Positions 1 to 9,188 of a DNA stretch of 40,996 nucleotides are shown one piece after another. The notes beneath the pieces were generated by a model. That model was not told where the DNA came from. It made no database searches and worked only from the letters and a program-made list of their open reading frames with translations. The stretch covers positions 1-40,996 of the forward strand of contig JAUIED010000025.1 of the NCBI GenBank assembly GCA_030428905.1. Reading direction: 5' to 3'. Source of the DNA: Gammaproteobacteria bacterium (lineage in GTDB: Bacteria > Pseudomonadota > Gammaproteobacteria > Pseudomonadales > Azotimanducaceae). Numbering within the stretch: position 1 is the first letter of the stretch; the number at the start of each line of letters is the position of its first letter. The position numbers and the translations under genes are program-made.

Positions 1-2
1 TG

Positions 3-302
3 GCGTTCGCCGCCATGCTGATGGCCGGCCTCGACGGCATCAAGAACGAGATTCACCCTGGCGACAGCTTCGACAAGGACCTCTACGATCTGCCGGCAGA
101 AGAGCTCGAAGGCGTTCCAACCGTTGCCCACACCCTGAGCGAGGCGCTGGATGCACTGGATGCAGACCGCGACTTCCTGAAGGCGGGCGACGTGTTTACC
201 GACGGCCTCATCGACGGCTATATCGCGCTCAAGCGGGATGAAGTGGAATTGCTGAATATGACCACCCACCCGCTCGAGTTCGAGATGTACTACAGCGTGT
301 AA
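3..302 (+). CDS. glnA: Glutamine synthetase, C-terminal part
   Basis: The 3' end of a type I glutamine synthetase gene (ATP-dependent amidation of glutamate to glutamine, a cytoplasmic dodecamer); its 5' part lies outside the window. The visible 99 residues contain LYDLPAEE, which matches the loop carrying the adenylylated tyrosine of proteobacterial GlnA; the Tyr codon is at 84-86. The protein ends in FEMYYSV, the usual C-terminus of this family. The adenylylation loop suggests control by a GlnE-type adenylyltransferase (inference). It is followed by a strong terminator and, further on, by ntrB and ntrC, the usual neighbourhood in gammaproteobacteria. Confidence 0.95.
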   Translation, partial: AFAAMLMAGLDGIKNEIHPGDSFDKDLYDLPAEELEGVPTVAHTLSEALDALDADRDFLKAGDVFTDGLIDGYIALKRDEVELLNMTTHPLEFEMYYSV

Positions 303-340
303 GACCGATCGTACAAAAAATACGACGGGCTTCCTGCTTC

Positions 341-374
341 GCCCCAACCGGTATTCCGGTTGGGGCTTTTTTTT
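341..374 (+). terminator. Rho-independent terminator after glnA
   Basis: A perfect 11-bp stem (341-351 with 356-366) closes a TATT loop and is followed by eight T residues at 367-374. It starts 39 nt after the glnA stop codon and separates glnA from the DUF4124 gene. Confidence 0.95.
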
Positions 375-418
375 GCTTTTCTGTGGTCCAATAGGAATCC
401 AGCCAAGGCGAGGCGCAC

Positions 419-988
419 ATGCAGCGGGTCGCAAACATCATTCTGACGGCGCTGGCACTGTTCTCGGTCACAGCCGAAGCAGCCACGAAGGTCTACCGTA
501 CCGTTGATGAAAACGGCAATGTCATCTTCACCGATGTACCGCCCGGCGAGCGCGGTGTGCCACAAGGCAACACCACGGAGGTGGAGATCGATCCGATCAA
601 CAGTTTCGAGCCGTCAGGCCGGCGTACAGATGCATCGGGCCGGGAGCTGTGGATCGTCGATGGCCTGGAAACCGAAGCGGAGGACGCCGACATCCCGGTC
701 GTCTATAGCTCCCTCACCGTGCAAAGCCCCGTCCCTGAGGAGGCAGTGCGCGCCAACGATGGTACCGTGCACATTACCGGTGCAGTGGTGCCGGAGCTCG
801 CTGCGGATCATCGCGTGCGCCTCGTGCTGGACGGCGCGCAGCACAGCGTCTCGGCCGAGGCGCACTTCACACTCACCAACATGGATCGCGGCGCGCACAC
901 CGTGATGCTCGAAGTCGTGGATGCCACTGGCAGCGCCCTGATCAGCAGCAACCCGACGACCTTCTACGTCTTGCGGGCGCACCGCTAA
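419..988 (+). CDS. DUF4124-domain exported protein
   Basis: A 189-residue protein of unknown function. It has an N-terminal signal peptide (about residues 1-21, hydrophobic core followed by AEA|A), so it is probably periplasmic. Directly after it comes KVYRTVDENGNVIFTD, the short beta-strand motif typical of DUF4124 proteins. The C-terminal part (about 95-189) looks like an Ig-like beta-sandwich. A DUF4124 gene between glnA and ntrB is common in gammaproteobacteria, but its role is not known and its link to nitrogen control is only positional. Confidence 0.85.
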   Translation: MQRVANIILTALALFSVTAEAATKVYRTVDENGNVIFTDVPPGERGVPQGNTTEVEIDPINSFEPSGRRTDASGRELWIVDGLETEAEDADIPVVYSSLTVQSPVPEEAVRANDGTVHITGAVVPELAADHRVRLVLDGAQHSVSAEAHFTLTNMDRGAHTVMLEVVDATGSALISSNPTTFYVLRAHR

Positions 989-1021
989 GAGGCAAACGTC
1001 TGATTGACCCATCGCGGTGCA

Positions 1022-1038
1022 TGCACTATTTTGGTGCA
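1022..1038. promoter_or_regulatory. Probable NtrC binding site upstream of ntrBC
   Basis: The 17-bp sequence TGCACTATTTTGGTGCA closely matches the known NtrC operator (TGCACCA, spacer, TGGTGCA), with full TGCA ends and one weak half-site position. It overlaps another GGTGCATGCAC palindrome just upstream (1016-1026). It lies about 165 bp before ntrB, in the 212-bp non-coding stretch 989-1200, which fits autoregulation of ntrBC. I saw no convincing sigma-54 -24/-12 element here. Confidence 0.6.
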
Positions 1039-1200
1039 CACCTCCGGCAGTCAGAGATGCAACTACCAGCATGTCTATCCAACGCTCAAAACAGCAGGCG
1101 AGCGAGGTTTGGCCTCCTGGGTTAGCAAGCGCTCACTTTCCTGCGGTAATCACAGCCACGTCCAGCCGCAGGTTGGACCAGTTCTTGCACACAGCTCGCC

Positions 1201-2256
1201 ATGGAAGACATCACCACGCAGATCGTTGACGCACAGCGCACCGGCTTGATACTGCTCAACCGGAGCCTCGCAGTGGTGTTCGCTAACCCGGCAGCACAGC
1301 AGATCCTCGGCCGTTCGGCTGAGCAGATCATGGCGCTGCCCACCGCCGATCTCTTCGCCAGCAATGGCGCCATGCTCGCCACTCTGGCCCGTGCGCTGGA
1401 GGAGAACCAGGGCTTCACCGCTCGCCAGATCAACGTCAACAGAGCCGATCTGTCGCACCAGATGGTGGACTGTAGTGCCATTCCAACGAGCGACGGCCTG
1501 CTGTTGGAGCTACACGCCATCGACGCTCAACTCTGGCTGCACCGGGAAGACCAGGCAGTGCGCCAGCAGCAGGCGACTCGCGAGCTCACCAAAGGTCTCG
1601 CCCACGAGGTGAAGAACCCGCTTGGCGGCATTCGCGGCGCCACTCAATTGCTGGCTCGCGAGCTGGACCGGCCGGAGCTGCGCGAGTACACCGACGTCAT
1701 CCTCTCCGAGGTCGACCGTTTGCGCGACCTGGTGGATCGGATGCTCGGGCCCAGAGCGGCGCCCCAGTTCGCTGCTACGAATGTGCACGAGGTGCTTGAG
1801 CGGGTAATCAGCCTGTGCGCCGCCGAGTTCGGCGAACCGCTGCGTTTCGAACGGGACTACGACCCTAGCCTGCCGGCGTTGGAAGCCGATCGAGACCGCC
1901 TGTTCCAGGCCTGTTTCAACATTGCCCGGAATGCTGCTGAAGCACTGCGCAGCGAATCCGCACCGCAGATCTGCATACGCACCCGCATTGCCCGCCAGCT
2001 CACCGTAGGTCGTCAGCGACACAAGAGTGTTCTGAAGATCGACATTGAAGACAACGGCCCCGGAATCGCCGAAGAGCTGAAAGACCGGGTGTTCTTTCCC
2101 ATGATCAGCGGCCGCGCCGAGGGTACGGGCCTGGGGCTTGCGATGGTGCAGACCATCGTCGGCGAACATCACGGCGCAATCGAATTCGACAGCAGCCCCG
2201 GCCGCACCGTGTTCACTATGTACCTGCCGCTCACACAACCAGCGACGAGCGCATAG
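1201..2256 (+). CDS. glnL: Nitrogen regulation sensor kinase NtrB
   Basis: Cytoplasmic histidine kinase/phosphatase (351 aa) that phosphorylates NtrC under nitrogen limitation and is controlled by PII proteins. An N-terminal PAS-like domain spans about 1-110. The H-box is GLAHEVKNPLGG with phosphoacceptor His135, the N-box contains NIARNAAEAL, and the ATP-binding lid motifs DNGPGI and GTGLGLAM follow. Length and order fit the NtrB family. The ATG at 1201 has no obvious Shine-Dalgarno sequence, so the start is the least certain part. It lies 29 bp before ntrC in the same direction, downstream of a candidate NtrC operator. Confidence 0.95.
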   Translation: MEDITTQIVDAQRTGLILLNRSLAVVFANPAAQQILGRSAEQIMALPTADLFASNGAMLATLARALEENQGFTARQINVNRADLSHQMVDCSAIPTSDGLLLELHAIDAQLWLHREDQAVRQQQATRELTKGLAHEVKNPLGGIRGATQLLARELDRPELREYTDVILSEVDRLRDLVDRMLGPRAAPQFAATNVHEVLERVISLCAAEFGEPLRFERDYDPSLPALEADRDRLFQACFNIARNAAEALRSESAPQICIRTRIARQLTVGRQRHKSVLKIDIEDNGPGIAEELKDRVFFPMISGRAEGTGLGLAMVQTIVGEHHGAIEFDSSPGRTVFTMYLPLTQPATSA

Positions 2257-2285
2257 CGCAGCGAGCGGTAACTGAGGAGTCAACC

Positions 2286-3707
2286 ATGCGCGATACAGTC
2301 TGGATCATCGACGATGACCGCTCCATTCGCTGGGTGCTCGAACGCGCCCTCGATGCCGCAAGTATTTCCAACGTCAGTTTCGCCGGCGCGGATCAGGCGC
2401 TTCCACACCTGGAAACAACACCGCCCACAGCGATCATCACCGACATACGCATGCCGGGTATGAACGGCCTCGAATTCCTCGGCGCGGTGCATCAGCGGCA
2501 CCCGCAGCTGCCCGTGATCATCATGACCGCCCATTCGGACCTCGACAGCGCCGTACAGAGCTTCCAGAGCGGCGCGTTCGAGTACCTCGCCAAGCCCTTT
2601 GACGTGGACGAGGCGGTTGCTGTGGTCCAGCGCGCCATCAGCCACGCGCAAACCAACGGCGGCAACAGCCAGGCTGCGGCAGAATTTGCCGAGCCCATGC
2701 CAGACACGGAAATCATCGGCCAGTCGCCAGCGATGCAGGAGGTTTTCCGAGCGATTGGCCGCCTTGCCGCGTCGCACGTTACCGTGCTTGTCAACGGGCA
2801 ATCCGGCAGCGGCAAGGAGCTGGTGGCACGGGCGCTGCACCGACACAGCCCACGCGCATCGGCACCGTTCGTAGCACTGAACATGGCTGCCATTCCCAGC
2901 GAGCTCATCGAAAGCGAGCTTTTCGGACATGAAAAAGGCGCGTTCAGCGGCGCCGTTGCCCGGCGTATGGGGCGTTTCGAACAAGCCAACAACGGCACGT
3001 TGTTTCTCGACGAGATCGGCGACATGCCATCATCAGCACAGACCCGCCTGCTGCGCGTGCTGTCCGAAGGAGAATTTTTTCGCGTCGGCGGCCATGAGCC
3101 GGTGCGTGTGAACGTGCGCATCATTGCGGCCACCCACCAGAACCTGGAAGCGCTGGTGGAGCGTGGAGCGTTTCGAGAGGACTTGTTTCACCGCCTCAAC
3201 GTCATTCGCGTGCACGTACCCACCCTTGCCGAGCGGCGCAGCGACATACCGCTGCTCGCCAACCACTTTCTCCGGGCGGCAGCACGCGAACTCGGCGTGG
3301 AGCCAAAGCGCCTGTCGGACGCAGCCCAGGCGCGCATGCTTTCTCTGCCGTGGCCCGGCAATGTGCGGCAACTCGAAAACACCTGTCGCTGGCTGACCGT
3401 CATGGCCCCTGGCCAGGAAGTGCAGGTGGACGACTTCCCCGCCGAGCTTCGAGATGCCACCGCTGCAGACGCGCCCACAGCCGCCGCCACCGACTGGCAG
3501 AGCGCGCTCGGCGATTGGGCAGATGAACACTTCGAGTCTGCCCCTGGCACGCCTCTGCTGGATATCGCCCAGCCAGCATTCGAACGCACCGTGATACTCG
3601 CAGCCCTGCGCCACACGGGCGGCCGAAAAAAGGATGCCGCCATCGCGCTCGGTTGGGGCCGCAACACGCTCACGCGCAAGATGGCAGAGCTGGACATGCC
3701 CGGCTGA
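2286..3707 (+). CDS. glnG: Nitrogen regulation response regulator NtrC
   Basis: Sigma-54-dependent activator (473 aa), the phosphorylation target of NtrB. A receiver domain comes first (TDIRMPGMNG carries the acceptor Asp near residue 55), then an AAA+ domain with Walker A GQSGSGKE and Walker B TLFLDEIG, and a Fis-type helix-turn-helix at the C-terminus (GGRKKDAAIALGWGRNTL). The sigma-54-contacting loop reads GAFSGA (residues 218-223) rather than the near-universal GAFTGA. A good ribosome binding site (GAGGAG) precedes the ATG. Its stop overlaps the start of trmL by one base. Confidence 0.96.
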   Translation: MRDTVWIIDDDRSIRWVLERALDAASISNVSFAGADQALPHLETTPPTAIITDIRMPGMNGLEFLGAVHQRHPQLPVIIMTAHSDLDSAVQSFQSGAFEYLAKPFDVDEAVAVVQRAISHAQTNGGNSQAAAEFAEPMPDTEIIGQSPAMQEVFRAIGRLAASHVTVLVNGQSGSGKELVARALHRHSPRASAPFVALNMAAIPSELIESELFGHEKGAFSGAVARRMGRFEQANNGTLFLDEIGDMPSSAQTRLLRVLSEGEFFRVGGHEPVRVNVRIIAATHQNLEALVERGAFREDLFHRLNVIRVHVPTLAERRSDIPLLANHFLRAAARELGVEPKRLSDAAQARMLSLPWPGNVRQLENTCRWLTVMAPGQEVQVDDFPAELRDATAADAPTAAATDWQSALGDWADEHFESAPGTPLLDIAQPAFERTVILAALRHTGGRKKDAAIALGWGRNTLTRKMAELDMPG

Positions 3708-4165
3708 TGACGTTGAAGGTCGTGCTCTATCAGCCGGAAATTCCGCCCAATACCGGCAATATCGTGCGCCTGTGCGCGAACACCGGCGCAGAGCTGCATC
3801 TCATCGAGCCGCTTGGCTTCGACTGGGACGACAGAAAGCTGCGGCGCGCCGGGCTCGACTACCACGAGTTCGCCAGCGTATCGCGCCACGCCTCGCTCGC
3901 GGACTTTCAGCGTTGCCACACCGACGGCCTTACCTATGCGTTCTCGACAAAAGGCCGCACGGGCTACACCGAGGCACAGTTCGGTGCACACGATGCGCTG
4001 GTGTTCGGACCGGAAACCAGGGGGTTGCCGGATGAGGTACTCGACCGCATGACGCCCGACCAGATCCTGCGCATTCCCATGCAGCGCGAATCGCGCAGCC
4101 TCAACCTGGCCAATGCAGTCGCTGTCGCGTTGTACGAGGCGTGGCGTCAGCAGGACTTTCGCTGA
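3707..4165 (+). CDS. trmL: tRNA (cytidine(34)-2'-O)-methyltransferase TrmL
   Basis: SPOUT-class methyltransferase of 152 aa, the usual TrmL size, that 2'-O-methylates the wobble nucleotide of tRNA-Leu isoacceptors using S-adenosylmethionine. The start YQPEIPPNTGNIVRLC, the middle FGPETRGLP and the C-terminal knot segment NLANAVAVALYEA are all family motifs. The start used here is the ATG at 3707, which shares one base with the ntrC stop (TGATGA). A longer upstream-extended reading exists but would only add sequence inside ntrC. It is convergent with secB, with 9 bp between the stops. Confidence 0.95.
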   Translation: MTLKVVLYQPEIPPNTGNIVRLCANTGAELHLIEPLGFDWDDRKLRRAGLDYHEFASVSRHASLADFQRCHTDGLTYAFSTKGRTGYTEAQFGAHDALVFGPETRGLPDEVLDRMTPDQILRIPMQRESRSLNLANAVAVALYEAWRQQDFR

Positions 4166-4174
4166 CGCCGTGTT

Positions 4175-4648
4175 TCAGTGTGCGGTGCCGGCAGGCGGCG
4201 TTGCCTCAGCTTGCCGCTGCGCTAAAGCCTGCGCATACAGCGCATCGAAGTTCACCGGTGCAAGATGCATCGCTGGAAAGCCCCCCTTGATCACGAGGCT
4301 GTCGATGGCCTCCCGCAGATAGGGAAAGATGGTTGCAGGGCAGATGGTACCGAGCACCCGCTGCAGCACATCTCCGTCCACCCCGTCAATGAAGAAGAGC
4401 CCGGCCTGCTGCACCTCGACGATGAAGGCGGTCTTGCCGCCTGCCCGCTTGGCCCGGACAGTGGTGGTGAGCACCACTTCGAAACGATTGTCGGCCACCT
4501 GCCCGGCGCGGCTGTTGATGTCCACGGACAACTCCGGCTCCCACTGCTCGCCGAACACCTCCGGCGAACCGGGAGATTCGAACGAAGCATCTTTCACATA
4601 AATACGCTCAAGGCGCACTTGCGCGGTGCCGCTTTGCGCTTCGCTCAT
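4175..4648 (-). CDS. secB: Protein-export chaperone SecB
   Basis: A cytoplasmic tetrameric chaperone (157 aa) that keeps precursor proteins unfolded and hands them to SecA. The sequence shows the SecB core: RIYVKDASFESP, then INSRAGQ, EVVLTTTV, QQAGLFFIDG and ATIFPYLREAI. The start at 4648 (MSEAQ) overlaps the stop of the rhodanese gene by 4 bp, implying translational coupling. In E. coli and Pseudomonas a glutaredoxin gene (grxC) lies between the rhodanese gene and secB; it is absent here. Confidence 0.95.
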   Translation of the reverse strand: MSEAQSGTAQVRLERIYVKDASFESPGSPEVFGEQWEPELSVDINSRAGQVADNRFEVVLTTTVRAKRAGGKTAFIVEVQQAGLFFIDGVDGDVLQRVLGTICPATIFPYLREAIDSLVIKGGFPAMHLAPVNFDALYAQALAQRQAEATPPAGTAH

Positions 4649-5061
4649 GCTTTGACCACCGGCAGGCTCTGGTTGCGCCACTCCATGATGCCGCCGGTGA
4701 GGCGGCTGACGTTTTCAAAGCCTTTCTTGCGCAGCATGGTGCCCGCCGCGCCCGCGTGCTGCCCCATCTTGCAGGTGAGCACGATGGGCCGCTCTTTGTA
4801 CTTCGTAAGCTCATCGATGCGGGTTTCGAGCGAGGCGTAGGGAATATTCACCGCATCGACGATATGGCCCGCCTCGAACTCCTTGCGATCGCGTATGTCG
4901 AGCACCACGGCGTTTTCGTTGTTCACCAGGGTCACCAACTCCTGGGCGCTGACGCTCTTGCCGCCGCGGTTCATCTCATTGCGTATGAACAGCACCAACA
5001 GCACGAGAAACATACCCACCAGCACCGGGTGGTTGCCGATGAACTCGAACAATTGCTCCAT
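4645..5061 (-). CDS. Membrane-anchored rhodanese-like protein (YibN type)
   Basis: 138-aa protein with one N-terminal membrane segment (about residues 12-27) and a single rhodanese domain (about 37-135). The active-site loop TCKMGQHA keeps the catalytic cysteine (Cys97), so persulfide chemistry is possible. E. coli YibN has the same layout and is also next to secB. It is the first gene of a two-gene minus-strand unit with secB, and its stop codon overlaps the secB start. The physiological substrate is unknown. Confidence 0.9.
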   Translation of the reverse strand: MEQLFEFIGNHPVLVGMFLVLLVLFIRNEMNRGGKSVSAQELVTLVNNENAVVLDIRDRKEFEAGHIVDAVNIPYASLETRIDELTKYKERPIVLTCKMGQHAGAAGTMLRKKGFENVSRLTGGIMEWRNQSLPVVKA

Positions 5062-5094
5062 AGTCTGGGGGCCGCGCCGTAAAAAAGGGGCGGC

Positions 5095-5100
5095 ATTATA
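5095..5100 (-). promoter_or_regulatory. Candidate -10 element for rhodanese-secB
   Basis: A perfect TATAAT on the minus strand lies 34 bp upstream of the rhodanese start codon, leaving a short leader. I see no good -35 hexamer at the right distance, so this is only a candidate. It lies in the divergent gap with gpmI. Confidence 0.45.
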
Positions 5101-5139
5101 TTCGGTGACCCGGTTCGACGTATACGCACACGGCTGGTG

Positions 5140-5145
5140 TAGAAT
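5140..5145 (+). promoter_or_regulatory. Candidate -10 element for gpmI
   Basis: TAGAAT about 54 bp upstream of the gpmI ATG, in the divergent gap with the rhodanese gene. The best -35-like hexamer (TTCGAC) is 20 bp upstream, longer than normal, so support is weak. Confidence 0.3.
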
Positions 5146-5198
5146 GCCCGCCGCACGCGAATCACCCGCGCATAGGGAAAGCACAAGGGCAGGAAGTC

Positions 5199-6752
5199 AT
5201 GCGTAAAGTGAATCTTCTGGTCATTCTGGACGGTTTCGGCCACACCGACCCCTCACCCACCAACGCCATCACCGAGGCAAACACACCCGTCTGGGACCGC
5301 CTCATGGCGCAGCGTCCACACACGCTGATTTCCGGCAGCGGCGAGGACGTGGGGCTGCCAGACGGGCAGATGGGCAATTCCGAAGTCGGCCATATGAATC
5401 TCGGCGCGGGACGCGTCGTGTATCAGGATTTCACGCGCATCAACCGCGCCATCGAGCAGGGGGAGTTCCAGAAGAACCGCGCACTGAGCAACGCCATGGC
5501 CAAAGTAAAGGCCAATGGCAGCGCACTGCACCTGATGGGTTTGTTGTCACCGGGCGGCGTGCACAGCCACGAAGAGCAGATCTTCGCAGCGATACGCATG
5601 GCCGCCGACGCGGGCATTGAACGGGTGTATCTGCATGCCTTTCTGGATGGACGGGACACACCGCCGCGCAGCGCCGAGGCCTCGCTCGAGAAGGCTCAAG
5701 CGCTCTTCAGGACGCTCGGCAACGGCCAGGTCGCCAGTATCACCGGCCGCTACTACGCCATGGACCGCGACAATCGCTGGGACCGCGTCGAGCGGGCGTA
5801 CAACCTCCTGGTGCGCGGCGAGGCGCCGTTTCACTCAGATGATGCGGTTGAAGCCCTGCAGCAGGCATACGCGCGGGACGAAAACGACGAATTCGTGCAG
5901 CCCACGGCCATTCACGCTGCCAACGAGCTGCCCATACGCATGGCAGACAACGACGCCGTAATCTTCATGAATTTCCGTGCCGACCGCGCGCGGGAGATCA
6001 CCCGCGCCATCATCGAACCGGAATTCAGCGGTTTCGCGCGGCGCAGTACCGTCCAGCTTGCCGACTTCGTGATGCTGACGCGCTACGCAGACAACATCGA
6101 TACCGCCTGTGCGTTCGACACACCGGTGCTGAAGAACACTCTCGGCGAGTACGTGGCAAGTCTTGGCAAACGGCAGCTGCGCATCGCAGAGACGGAGAAG
6201 TACGCACACGTGACTTTTTTCTTCTCCGGCGGCCGGGAGGCGGAGTTCGACGGTGAAGAGCGCGTGCTCATTTCGTCCCCCGATGTCGCAACTTACGACT
6301 TGAAGCCTGAAATGAGTGCGCCCGAGGTCACCGACAAGCTGGTCGCAGCCATCGAGTCCGGTAACTACGACCTGATTGTGGTGAACTACGCAAACGGCGA
6401 CATGGTCGGGCACACCGGAGTACTTTCCGCCGCCATTCAGGCGGTACAAACACTGGATGCCTGCCTTGGCCGGCTGGTGGACGCCGTAGAAGCGACTGGC
6501 GGGCAGATGCTCATCACAGCAGACCACGGTAATTGCGAGCAGATGGCCGACGCCTCCACCGGACAGGCGCACACCGCCCACACCTGCGAGCTGGTGCCGT
6601 TCGTCTACGTTGGCCCCGCCGCAGTGGAGCTGTCGAGCGGCGGAACACTGCGCGACGTGGCGCCGACGCTGCTGGCACTCATGCGCCTGGAAGCACCCGC
6701 CGAGATGACCGGCAAGAGCCTCGCCACCTTCCGGGAGCAGCAGAGCGCTTGA
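5199..6752 (+). CDS. gpmI: 2,3-bisphosphoglycerate-independent phosphoglycerate mutase
   Basis: Glycolytic/gluconeogenic enzyme interconverting 3- and 2-phosphoglycerate, Mn-dependent, 517 aa (family about 510-515). It begins with VILDGFGH, carries the phosphoserine loop [11 protein letters not shown] with Ser61, the substrate-binding [23 protein letters not shown], and the C-terminal metal ligands in [12 protein letters not shown] and [16 protein letters not shown] precedes the ATG. Its stop codon overlaps the proposed TTG start of envC. The gpmI-envC-(ctpA)-yibQ order matches Pseudomonas; E. coli has gpmM-envC-yibQ. Confidence 0.97.
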   Translation: MRKVNLLVILDGFGHTDPSPTNAITEANTPVWDRLMAQRPHTLISGSGEDVGLPDGQMGNSEVGHMNLGAGRVVYQDFTRINRAIEQGEFQKNRALSNAMAKVKANGSALHLMGLLSPGGVHSHEEQIFAAIRMAADAGIERVYLHAFLDGRDTPPRSAEASLEKAQALFRTLGNGQVASITGRYYAMDRDNRWDRVERAYNLLVRGEAPFHSDDAVEALQQAYARDENDEFVQPTAIHAANELPIRMADNDAVIFMNFRADRAREITRAIIEPEFSGFARRSTVQLADFVMLTRYADNIDTACAFDTPVLKNTLGEYVASLGKRQLRIAETEKYAHVTFFFSGGREAEFDGEERVLISSPDVATYDLKPEMSAPEVTDKLVAAIESGNYDLIVVNYANGDMVGHTGVLSAAIQAVQTLDACLGRLVDAVEATGGQMLITADHGNCEQMADASTGQAHTAHTCELVPFVYVGPAAVELSSGGTLRDVAPTLLALMRLEAPAEMTGKSLATFREQQSA

Positions 6753-7897
6753 GGCGAAAGCTGGCGAGCGCTGCTACTTCCCTGCTCGCAGCGCTCGTCT
6801 GCTCCATCGCCGTTGCCGAGCCCATCGACGAAGCGGCCACCGCCTCCGAGTTGAAACAGATCGTCTCCGAACTGAATGCCCTGGACGACTGGCTGGACGA
6901 TGCCGGCAAGCGCCAGGCGAAGCTGCAATCGGAGCTGAAAGCTCAAGACCAGGCGGTTTCGCAGGTCACACGCGACGTGCGCACAACCGACGCGGCCCTA
7001 TCATCTACCCAGGACGAAATCACGAGCCTCGAGGTGGAACGTAACGAGCTGTCGGTGGTGCGCGCCAAGCAGGCGCAGCGCATCGCCCAGCACGTCAACG
7101 CCGCCTACCGCCTGCAGGGCCAGGATGTGGTCAAGGCCCTGCTAAACCAGGAGTCTCCCAGCGATTTCGAACGCATGCTGCGCTACCACCGCTACTTCAG
7201 CGACGCGCGCCTGGAGGCCCTGCGCGGCTACCAGGAGACACTGCTGAAGATCGACAGCAACCAGCAGGAGCTCACCACAGAACGCGCGCGCTTGACCGAC
7301 ACGCGGGCCACGCTCGCGGCACGCAAGGTTGCGCTGGAGAGCCAGCGCGGCGAGCGTGCCGAGCTCATCGCTCGCCTGGCCCGGGAAGTTACCAGCAAGA
7401 CAGCAAGGGCCGATAAGCTGCGCGAGGATCGCGCCCGCCTCGAAGCGCTCGTGCAGGAGCTGGCAAGGCGCAAGCAGGAACTGGACGGCGCCGACTTTGC
7501 CGCCCGCAGAGGCCGCCTCACCGCGCCGAGCAGCGGACATCTCATCTACAAATACGGCGAGAGCCGCGCCGACGGCCGGCTGCGCTGGGAAGGCATGGTG
7601 TACCGCACGGATGCAGGTGCTGCAGTGCACGCCGTACACCGCGGCCGCGTGGTATTCGCCGACTGGCTGCGTGGCTTTGGCCTGCTGACCATCATCGACC
7701 ACGGCTCGGGATACATGACCCTCTACGGCTACACCGACGATCTGAGCAAGACCGTCGGCGACTGGGTGGAAAGCGGCGAGGTTATCGCACACGCCGGGCA
7801 GAGCGGCGGGCAAGCCTTTGACGGCGTGTATTTCGAGATTCGCCAGAAGACCTCTACACTGGATCCCCGGCCCTGGCTGAACCGCGCCGCCAAATGA
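6749..7897 (+). CDS. envC: Murein hydrolase activator EnvC
   Basis: Periplasmic activator of cell-division amidases (382 aa). I place the start at the TTG at 6749, overlapping the gpmI stop (TTGA), because it yields a proper signal peptide (RRK, hydrophobic stretch, cleavage near AVA|E); longer readings only run back into gpmI. A long coiled coil spans about residues 30-245, followed by a LytM/M23-type domain. That domain is degenerate: RWEGMV and VYFEIR stand where active M23 peptidases have their metal-binding histidines, as in EnvC of E. coli. So it probably activates AmiA/AmiB-type amidases and is not itself a peptidase. Confidence 0.92.
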   Translation: MRRKLASAATSLLAALVCSIAVAEPIDEAATASELKQIVSELNALDDWLDDAGKRQAKLQSELKAQDQAVSQVTRDVRTTDAALSSTQDEITSLEVERNELSVVRAKQAQRIAQHVNAAYRLQGQDVVKALLNQESPSDFERMLRYHRYFSDARLEALRGYQETLLKIDSNQQELTTERARLTDTRATLAARKVALESQRGERAELIARLAREVTSKTARADKLREDRARLEALVQELARRKQELDGADFAARRGRLTAPSSGHLIYKYGESRADGRLRWEGMVYRTDAGAAVHAVHRGRVVFADWLRGFGLLTIIDHGSGYMTLYGYTDDLSKTVGDWVESGEVIAHAGQSGGQAFDGVYFEIRQKTSTLDPRPWLNRAAK

Positions 7898-7908
7898 GGT
7901 AACCGCTG

Positions 7909-9078
7909 ATGAATCTGCGCGCCATCACGCTGCTCGGCATCATCACCAGCATGGTCACCGGCGTCACCATCGGCGTGATTCTGGCGCGGGGGGAAGCGCG
8001 CACTCGAGCACCTTCCGACGCAGACACCCTGGCCGCGGTGTTCCGGCATGTATCGGCAAACTATGTGGACGAGGTGTCCAGCGAGCAGCTCATCGATGAC
8101 GCGCTGCGCGGCATGATCGGCGGCCTCGACACGCACTCCCGCTACCTGGACACCGCCTATTACGATGCGCTGCAGACCGACACCACCGGCCACTTCAGCG
8201 GCATCGGCGTACAACTCTCCCTGGTGGACGGCTATTTCACGATCGTCGATGTCATCGACGGCACGCCCGCAGCAGGCGCGGAAGTACAGCCAGGCGACCG
8301 GCTGGTGGCGGTGAACGGCACCAGCCTGCGCGGCAAGCGCCTGTCAGAGGTGACCACAATGCTGCGCGGCAAGCCGGGTAGCGGTGTCGATCTGACATTA
8401 CGGCGCGGCGCAGACGACAAGCGCGAGGTACACCTCACCCGCCTGGATATCGAGCTGCCGAGCATCTCCCACCGCTGGCTGGCGCCGGGCTATCTGTACC
8501 TGCGCATATCACGCTTCCACCGGTTTACCCACCGGCAGATGCTGACGGCGCTGGAACAGCTCGACACCCCCCTGCTCGGCATAGTGCTGGATCTCCGGGG
8601 CAACCCCGGCGGCCTGCTGGGCGCATCGGTGGATGTGGCGGGCGAGTTCCTCGATGGCGGCCTGATCGTGCGCACCGAGGGGCGAAACGCGGCGGACGTC
8701 CAGCGATACGAAGCTCCCGCAGGCGGTGCGTTGATCGAACCGGCGCTGGTGGTGCTGATCGACGGCGGTTCCGCGTCGGCGTCGGAGGTGGTGGCGGGCG
8801 CACTCAATGATCGCGGGCGCGCCGTCCTCATGGGATCGAAGACGTTCGGCAAAGGCTCGGTACAGTCGGTGCTGTCCCTGCCCGGCCAGCGCGGTGTAAA
8901 GCTGACCACGGCGCATTATTTCACTCCGGCAGGCACCCGCATTCACGAGCGCGGCATCGAACCGACACGCGTTTGGAGCGGCGAATCCGCAGCGCTGGTG
9001 GACGCCGCCCTGGAGCTGCTCATGACAAGCCAGCAGCCGCAGAACGCACGAATGGAAATTGCGCCGCCCGGCGGGTAA
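7909..9078 (+). CDS. S41 carboxy-terminal processing protease (CtpA type)
   Basis: Serine protease of 389 aa with an N-terminal membrane/signal segment (about 7-26), a PDZ domain (about 95-180, GIGVQLSLVDG to GKRLSEV) and an S41 catalytic domain. The catalytic signatures DLRGNPGGLL, GGSASASEVVAGAL (Ser) and GSKTFGKGSVQ (Lys) are intact. Homologues trim periplasmic proteins and control peptidoglycan hydrolases, which fits its place 11 bp after envC. The Pseudomonas CtpA works with a lipoprotein partner encoded elsewhere; no partner is visible here. Confidence 0.93.
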   Translation: MNLRAITLLGIITSMVTGVTIGVILARGEARTRAPSDADTLAAVFRHVSANYVDEVSSEQLIDDALRGMIGGLDTHSRYLDTAYYDALQTDTTGHFSGIGVQLSLVDGYFTIVDVIDGTPAAGAEVQPGDRLVAVNGTSLRGKRLSEVTTMLRGKPGSGVDLTLRRGADDKREVHLTRLDIELPSISHRWLAPGYLYLRISRFHRFTHRQMLTALEQLDTPLLGIVLDLRGNPGGLLGASVDVAGEFLDGGLIVRTEGRNAADVQRYEAPAGGALIEPALVVLIDGGSASASEVVAGALNDRGRAVLMGSKTFGKGSVQSVLSLPGQRGVKLTTAHYFTPAGTRIHERGIEPTRVWSGESAALVDAALELLMTSQQPQNARMEIAPPGG

Positions 9079-9188
9079 GCTCCCAGTCCTGATCGAACCG
9101 CAGAGTTCGGCGGAAACAAAAATATAAGCTCCGCGAAGCCCAATCAAAACGGGCACTCGAGTGAGCACACAGTTCTGGGGGAAAGGCT

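Noticed and set aside
1105-1125. Possible sigma-54 -24/-12 promoter before ntrB (TTGGCC...TTAGC)
   Set aside because: The GG to GC spacing is 12 rather than 10 bases, so it does not fit.
1510-2283. 257-codon minus-strand open frame
   Set aside because: Lies wholly opposite ntrB, which has all kinase motifs; high GC content produces long antisense frames.
4265-4840. 191-codon plus-strand open frame
   Set aside because: Opposite secB and the rhodanese gene, both with clear family motifs.
6533-6748. Upstream-extended start of EnvC inside gpmI
   Set aside because: It is an out-of-frame reading of gpmI; the TTG at 6749 gives a proper signal peptide.
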